Assembly: GCA_031283835.1 (NCBI GenBank)
Contig: JAITBA010000231.1
Location: 1-7,983 of the forward strand
From: Oscillospiraceae bacterium
GTDB lineage: Bacteria; Bacillota; Clostridia; Oscillospirales; Acutalibacteraceae
Direction: 5' to 3'
DNA length: 7,983 nt
In this document: in pieces, positions 4,709 to 7,983 of the stretch
Numbering within the stretch: the stretch's first letter is position 1
Layout of the letters: every line of letters starts with the position of its first letter
Notes under the pieces: generated by a model
What the model was told of the DNA's origin: nothing
Database searches by the model: none
The model's input: the letters and a program-made list of their open reading frames with translations, nothing else
Translations under genes and position numbers: made by a program

Positions 4709-6435
4709 CCAACGCGATATTACGCAGTGCGTTGCCGCTCGAAGGGGAGCTTTTGGCGGCGGTGCAAAAGCAGTTCGGCGATTTTTTGGGCAAAGAAATT
4801 TGCTTTGATGTGACAGTGGACCCCACGCTGGTGGGGGGCTATGTTGCACTGATTGACGGCAAAATTTATGACATGAGCGTTGCGGCCCACCTGAAGCAGA
4901 TTCGCCGTAACTATGACCAAAAAATGGAGCAGGACAACGCACCCGCCGCTATTGCGCAACTGGGGCAATTCAGCAGCACGCTGCGCGCGCGCACGCAAAG
5001 TGTCGCCTTCCGCACCAACGTCGAAGATTATGGCACCGTCGTTTCGGTGATGGACGACGTGGTGCAAATTGAGGGCCTTTCGCAAAGCCATTACGGCGAA
5101 CTGCTTGACTTTGGCGACGGGCACTTTGGGCTGGCACTGGACCTACGCGAAACGGGCGTGGGCGCGGTGCTCTTTTCGGGCAGCGACGAAATCACCAATG
5201 GCGCCTATGTGCGCGGCACCGGGCGCGTAGCCGATATTGGTGTGGGCACAGAACTGCTGGGGCGTGTAATCAACCCCATTGGCCAACCATTGGACGGCCG
5301 GCCGCTCAAGGTGCAAAACTACCGCCCCGTGGAATGCCCCGCGCCTTCCATCATGGACCGCAGCCCCGTGAACCAGCCGCTCGAAACCGGGCTGTTGGCC
5401 ATCGATAGCATGATCCCCATTGGGCGCGGGCAGCGGGAGCTGATTATTGGCGACCGGCAAACCGGCAAAACCGCCATTGCCCTGGCCGCGATGATCAACC
5501 AGCGCGACGAGAACACCTACTGTGTCTACTGCGCCATTGGGCAAAAAAGTTCGACCGTGGCACAGGTGACCCAAACACTGCGCAACGCGGGCGCGCTTGC
5601 GCGCACGGTGATTGTGTCGGCGGCGGCGGACGATAGCGCACCGCTGCAATACATTGCGCCCTACGCAGGCTGTGCCATTGCCGAGGAATTCATGCACAAG
5701 GGCAAAGATGTGCTGATTGTCTACGACGACTTAAGCAAGCATGCGCAGGCCTATCGCAGCATGAGCCTGCTGTTGCGCCGCCCCAGCGGCCGCGAAGCAT
5801 ACCCCGGCGATGTGTTTTACCTCCACAGCCGTCTGCTGGAGCGCGCGGCCAAGCTGCGAAGCGGCGGCTCCATCACAGCGCTGCCCATTGTCGAAACCAT
5901 GGCCGGCGACATTTCAGCCTACATCCCCACCAACGTGATTTCAATCACAGACGGGCAGATTTATCTTGAAAGCGAGTTGTTTAACGCGGGCGTGCGCCCG
6001 GCACTCAACGTGGGTCTTTCTGTTAGCCGCGTGGGCCGCGCCGCCCAGCACCCTGCCATGAAGGACGTGTCGGGTTCCCTGCGCCTGGCGCTGGCGCAAT
6101 ACCGCGACACGGCGATTTTTGCGCAGTTTGGTGCCGACATTGACGAGAGCACCATGCAACTGCTGCGCCGCGGCGAACGTCTGACCCAACTGCTTAAGCA
6201 GCGGCAGGACGACGTGATGACTCTCAGCCAGCAAGTCGCGGTGCTGGTGGCCTACGAAGAAAACCTGCTAGAAAACGTGCCCGTGAAGGAAATCACCACC
6301 GTGCGCGCCAATATGCTGGCCTTTTTGCGCGAGTGGTGCGGCGGCACTATGCGCACAATCGACACCACCGGCAAGCTCACCCACAGCGACCGGGAAATGC
6401 TGGTGGCCTATATTAAGCAATTTTTGGCGGCATGA
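4705..6435 (+). CDS. atpA: Fusion of delta C-terminal domain with ATP synthase alpha subunit
   Basis: Residues 1-73 match the C-terminal domain of the F1 delta subunit: ILRSALPL, the VDPTLVGGYV strand, IDGKIYDMS and the closing LKQIRRNY helix. After a linker (about 74-90), residues 91-576 form a complete alpha subunit: the N-terminal barrel from YGTVVSV (109), Walker A GDRQTGKT (249-256), Walker B VLIVYDD (336-342), the stretch YIPTNVISITDGQIYL, and arginine finger Arg442 in SVSRVG. Normal alpha is about 500-510 residues, so the extra length equals the delta part. Alpha forms the non-catalytic half of the F1 hexamer. The usual delta N-terminal helical domain, which binds the alpha N-terminus, is absent here and there is no separate atpH. 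The start is firm: AGGAGG (4689-4694) lies 10 nt upstream and the ATG overlaps the atpF stop. Inferred: the b-binding module is carried covalently by alpha. Confidence 0.93.
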   Translation: MTNAILRSALPLEGELLAAVQKQFGDFLGKEICFDVTVDPTLVGGYVALIDGKIYDMSVAAHLKQIRRNYDQKMEQDNAPAAIAQLGQFSSTLRARTQSVAFRTNVEDYGTVVSVMDDVVQIEGLSQSHYGELLDFGDGHFGLALDLRETGVGAVLFSGSDEITNGAYVRGTGRVADIGVGTELLGRVINPIGQPLDGRPLKVQNYRPVECPAPSIMDRSPVNQPLETGLLAIDSMIPIGRGQRELIIGDRQTGKTAIALAAMINQRDENTYCVYCAIGQKSSTVAQVTQTLRNAGALARTVIVSAAADDSAPLQYIAPYAGCAIAEEFMHKGKDVLIVYDDLSKHAQAYRSMSLLLRRPSGREAYPGDVFYLHSRLLERAAKLRSGGSITALPIVETMAGDISAYIPTNVISITDGQIYLESELFNAGVRPALNVGLSVSRVGRAAQHPAMKDVSGSLRLALAQYRDTAIFAQFGADIDESTMQLLRRGERLTQLLKQRQDDVMTLSQQVAVLVAYEENLLENVPVKEITTVRANMLAFLREWCGGTMRTIDTTGKLTHSDREMLVAYIKQFLAA

Positions 6436-6454
6436 TAAAGAGGAGAGCGTTCCC

Positions 6455-7333
6455 ATGCAAAAAGCCAACGAAATCCGTCACCACATTGGCACGGTGGAGG
6501 AAACACGAAAAATCACCAACGCTATGCAGCTGGTGGCCACCGCGCGGGCAAAAAAGGTGATCCCAAAAATGGAATATAACGCGCGGTTTTTGCAGCAGGT
6601 GCAAAGTGTGATGAAGGACTTGCTGCTCAGCCCGCACCTCGAAAAGCACCCGTACCTGCATTGGTCTTCGCACCAGCGGCGCACCTATATTGTAGTATCG
6701 GGCGACAAAGGCATGGCGGGCTGCTACAATTCCGCCGTGCTGGGCATGGCCTGGAATGAAATCAAGAAGAGCGTTGGGCAGCGCGCCGATTGGCGCAAGG
6801 ATATACATCTGATCACCGTAGGGCTCATGGGCGAAGGGTATTTCCGCGCGCGGGGCATTGTGCCCGACGAGCAACTGGGGGGCGTGACGCAGGATCCGTC
6901 GCTGTTCAATGCCCGTCAGCTGGCCCTAGACGTGCAGGAGCGCTACGACAACAAGCGCACCGACCAGGTGTTTATCATCTACACACCCTACCGGAACGGC
7001 GCGGCGGCGGCGCCTGTGGTGCACCGCATTCTGCCCATCCGCATCAGCGATTTTTTGGATGTGGACAGCACGGAGCGAGCCCACACCATCGAATACCATC
7101 CCAACGAAGTGCAGGTGTTTAACGAACTGGTGCCGCAATTTTTGGTGGGCTACATCTTTGGCGCGCTCATGCATTCCTATGCCAGTGAGCACACCAGCCG
7201 CATGACCGCCATGCAAAGCGCCACCCGCAACGCCGACGAAATGCTCGAAAAACTGCGCTTGCAGCACAACTTGGCCCGTCAGGCGGCCGTGACGCAAGAA
7301 ATTGCGGAAATTTCGAGCAGCATGTTTGTTTAG
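6455..7333 (+). CDS. atpG: ATP synthase F1 subunit gamma (central shaft)
   Basis: Gamma is the rotating shaft linking the c-ring to the catalytic hexamer. The 292-residue protein begins with the conserved coil EIRHHIGTVEETRKITNAMQ (Met24 matches E. coli Met23), has the mid-domain string SGDKGMAGCYN (82-92; compare SDRGLCGGYN in other gammas), and ends with the long C-terminal helix containing MTAMQSATRNADEM and ARQAAVTQEIAEI. Length is typical (about 285-290). The ATG follows AGGAGA (6441-6446), 19 nt after the delta-alpha stop. No internal regulatory insertion of the chloroplast type is seen. An 82-nt gap without recognisable signals other than the atpD ribosome binding site separates it from atpD. 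Confidence 0.95.
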   Translation: MQKANEIRHHIGTVEETRKITNAMQLVATARAKKVIPKMEYNARFLQQVQSVMKDLLLSPHLEKHPYLHWSSHQRRTYIVVSGDKGMAGCYNSAVLGMAWNEIKKSVGQRADWRKDIHLITVGLMGEGYFRARGIVPDEQLGGVTQDPSLFNARQLALDVQERYDNKRTDQVFIIYTPYRNGAAAAPVVHRILPIRISDFLDVDSTERAHTIEYHPNEVQVFNELVPQFLVGYIFGALMHSYASEHTSRMTAMQSATRNADEMLEKLRLQHNLARQAAVTQEIAEISSSMFV

Positions 7334-7415
7334 GCAAAACGAATGATTCTACGAAACCACTTTACGCAAGCAACGCGAAGCGAAGATACGCGCTGTATAT
7401 GAGGAGATTAACTAT

Positions 7416-7983
7416 ATGCCGGAATCTCAGGGCACCATTATTAAAATCAGCGGCCCCGTGCTAGACGTGCGGTTTGACGACGGGGAGCCAAAAACCAACC
7501 ACCTGCTGGTGACAGCGAACGGCGTGCACATGGAAGTGGCCTCGCACGTGGCGCCGGGCGTGGTGCGCTGCATTGCGCTGGAGGCCACCGAAGGCCTGTG
7601 CTGCGGCGCCTCTGTGCAAAACACGGGTCATGGCATTATGGTGCCGGTGGGCGAGGGCATTTTGGGGCGCGTGGTGAATGTGCTGGGCGAGGCCATCGAC
7701 GGGGAAGGCAAAATCGCGGCGGCAGAACGCTGGGATATTCACCGGCCGTCGCCGCCCTACGAAAAGCTGCACCCGGCTACGGAATTTTTTGAAACCGGCA
7801 TTAAAGTGATCGACTTGCTGGCGCCTTATCCAAAGGGCGGCAAAATTGGCCTGTTTGGCGGGGCGGGCGTGGGCAAAACCACGCTGATCATGGAGCTTAT
7901 CCACAACATTGCCCACGGGCACGGCGGGTGTTCCGTGTTTGCCGGGGTGGGAGAACGCAGCCGCGAGGGCAACGACTTGGTGC
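7416..7983 (+). CDS. atpD: ATP synthase F1 subunit beta (N-terminal part, cut by window edge)
   Basis: Beta carries the catalytic sites that make or split ATP. The first 189 residues are present and the frame is open at the right edge. Visible are the N-terminal barrel (GTIIKISGPVLDVRF, VVRCIAL, VPVGEGILGRVVNVLG), the ETGIKVIDLLAPY linker, the Walker A loop GGAGVGKT (148-155) and GVGERSREGNDL with Glu180 and Arg181 matching the catalytic Glu181 and Arg182 of E. coli. ATG 7416 follows GAGGAGA (7401-7407). The barrel has three cysteines (52, 62, 63) in a place where most relatives have none, with no known meaning. The usual length is about 465 residues, so roughly 60 percent lies outside the window. 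Confidence 0.95.
   Translation, partial: MPESQGTIIKISGPVLDVRFDDGEPKTNHLLVTANGVHMEVASHVAPGVVRCIALEATEGLCCGASVQNTGHGIMVPVGEGILGRVVNVLGEAIDGEGKIAAAERWDIHRPSPPYEKLHPATEFFETGIKVIDLLAPYPKGGKIGLFGGAGVGKTTLIMELIHNIAHGHGGCSVFAGVGERSREGNDLV

Noticed and set aside
4880..4990. A sequencing frameshift or lost stop codon joining a normal atpH and atpA
   Set aside because: One lost stop could not remove the whole delta N-domain. The upstream gene overlaps the fusion start by 4 nt, the frame is continuous, and the linker looks like ordinary protein sequence.
1..7983. CRISPR arrays, tRNA or rRNA genes, insertion sequences
   Set aside because: No regular repeat-spacer pattern, cloverleaf-like segment, rRNA sequence, transposase or flanking inverted repeats was seen on reading both strands.

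Overview
The window is bacterial and looks like a GC-rich member of the Firmicutes, most likely class Clostridia (Oscillospiraceae/Ruminococcaceae-like). This rests on strong GGAGG-type ribosome binding sites, vegetative sigma-A promoters, the operon order I-a-c-b-(delta)alpha-gamma-beta and a c subunit close in pattern to anaerobe F-type rotors. The lineage is an inference from family resemblance, not a database match.

Layout. Positions 1-432 are non-coding: a leftward promoter with an operator-like palindrome drives a gene that starts just beyond the left edge, and a leftward intrinsic terminator lies at about 184-220. Positions 433-2178 (minus strand) encode a complete cytoplasmic GH13 alpha-glucosidase of the oligo-1,6-glucosidase type. 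Positions 2179-2498 form a divergent regulatory region with one promoter for each direction and a structured leader of about 150 nt in front of the rightward genes. From 2499 to the right edge runs an F-type ATP synthase operon: a small AtpI-like membrane protein, subunit a (atpB), subunit c (atpE), subunit b (atpF), a delta-alpha fusion, gamma (atpG) and the first 189 residues of beta (atpD). Epsilon (atpC) would be expected beyond the right edge.

The standout feature is the alpha-subunit gene. There is no free-standing delta (atpH). The gene that overlaps the atpF stop codon by 4 bases begins with about 73 residues that match the C-terminal, b-binding domain of delta, then runs without interruption into a full-length alpha subunit. 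The N-terminal helical domain of delta, which normally docks onto the alpha N-terminus, is absent. A perfect AGGAGG site supports translation from the delta part, so every alpha chain should carry it, which would alter the usual one-delta-per-F1 arrangement.

Other oddities: an imperfect tandem duplication of the atpE-atpF junction creates a decoy start site; subunit a is long, with two extra N-terminal hydrophobic segments, an enlarged basic loop and substitutions near the essential arginine; and subunit c keeps the Glu-Ser-Thr...Tyr part of a sodium site but lacks the glutamine. Together the genes describe sugar hydrolysis (alpha-glucosidase) transcribed away from the membrane ATP synthase/ATPase that handles ion gradients.
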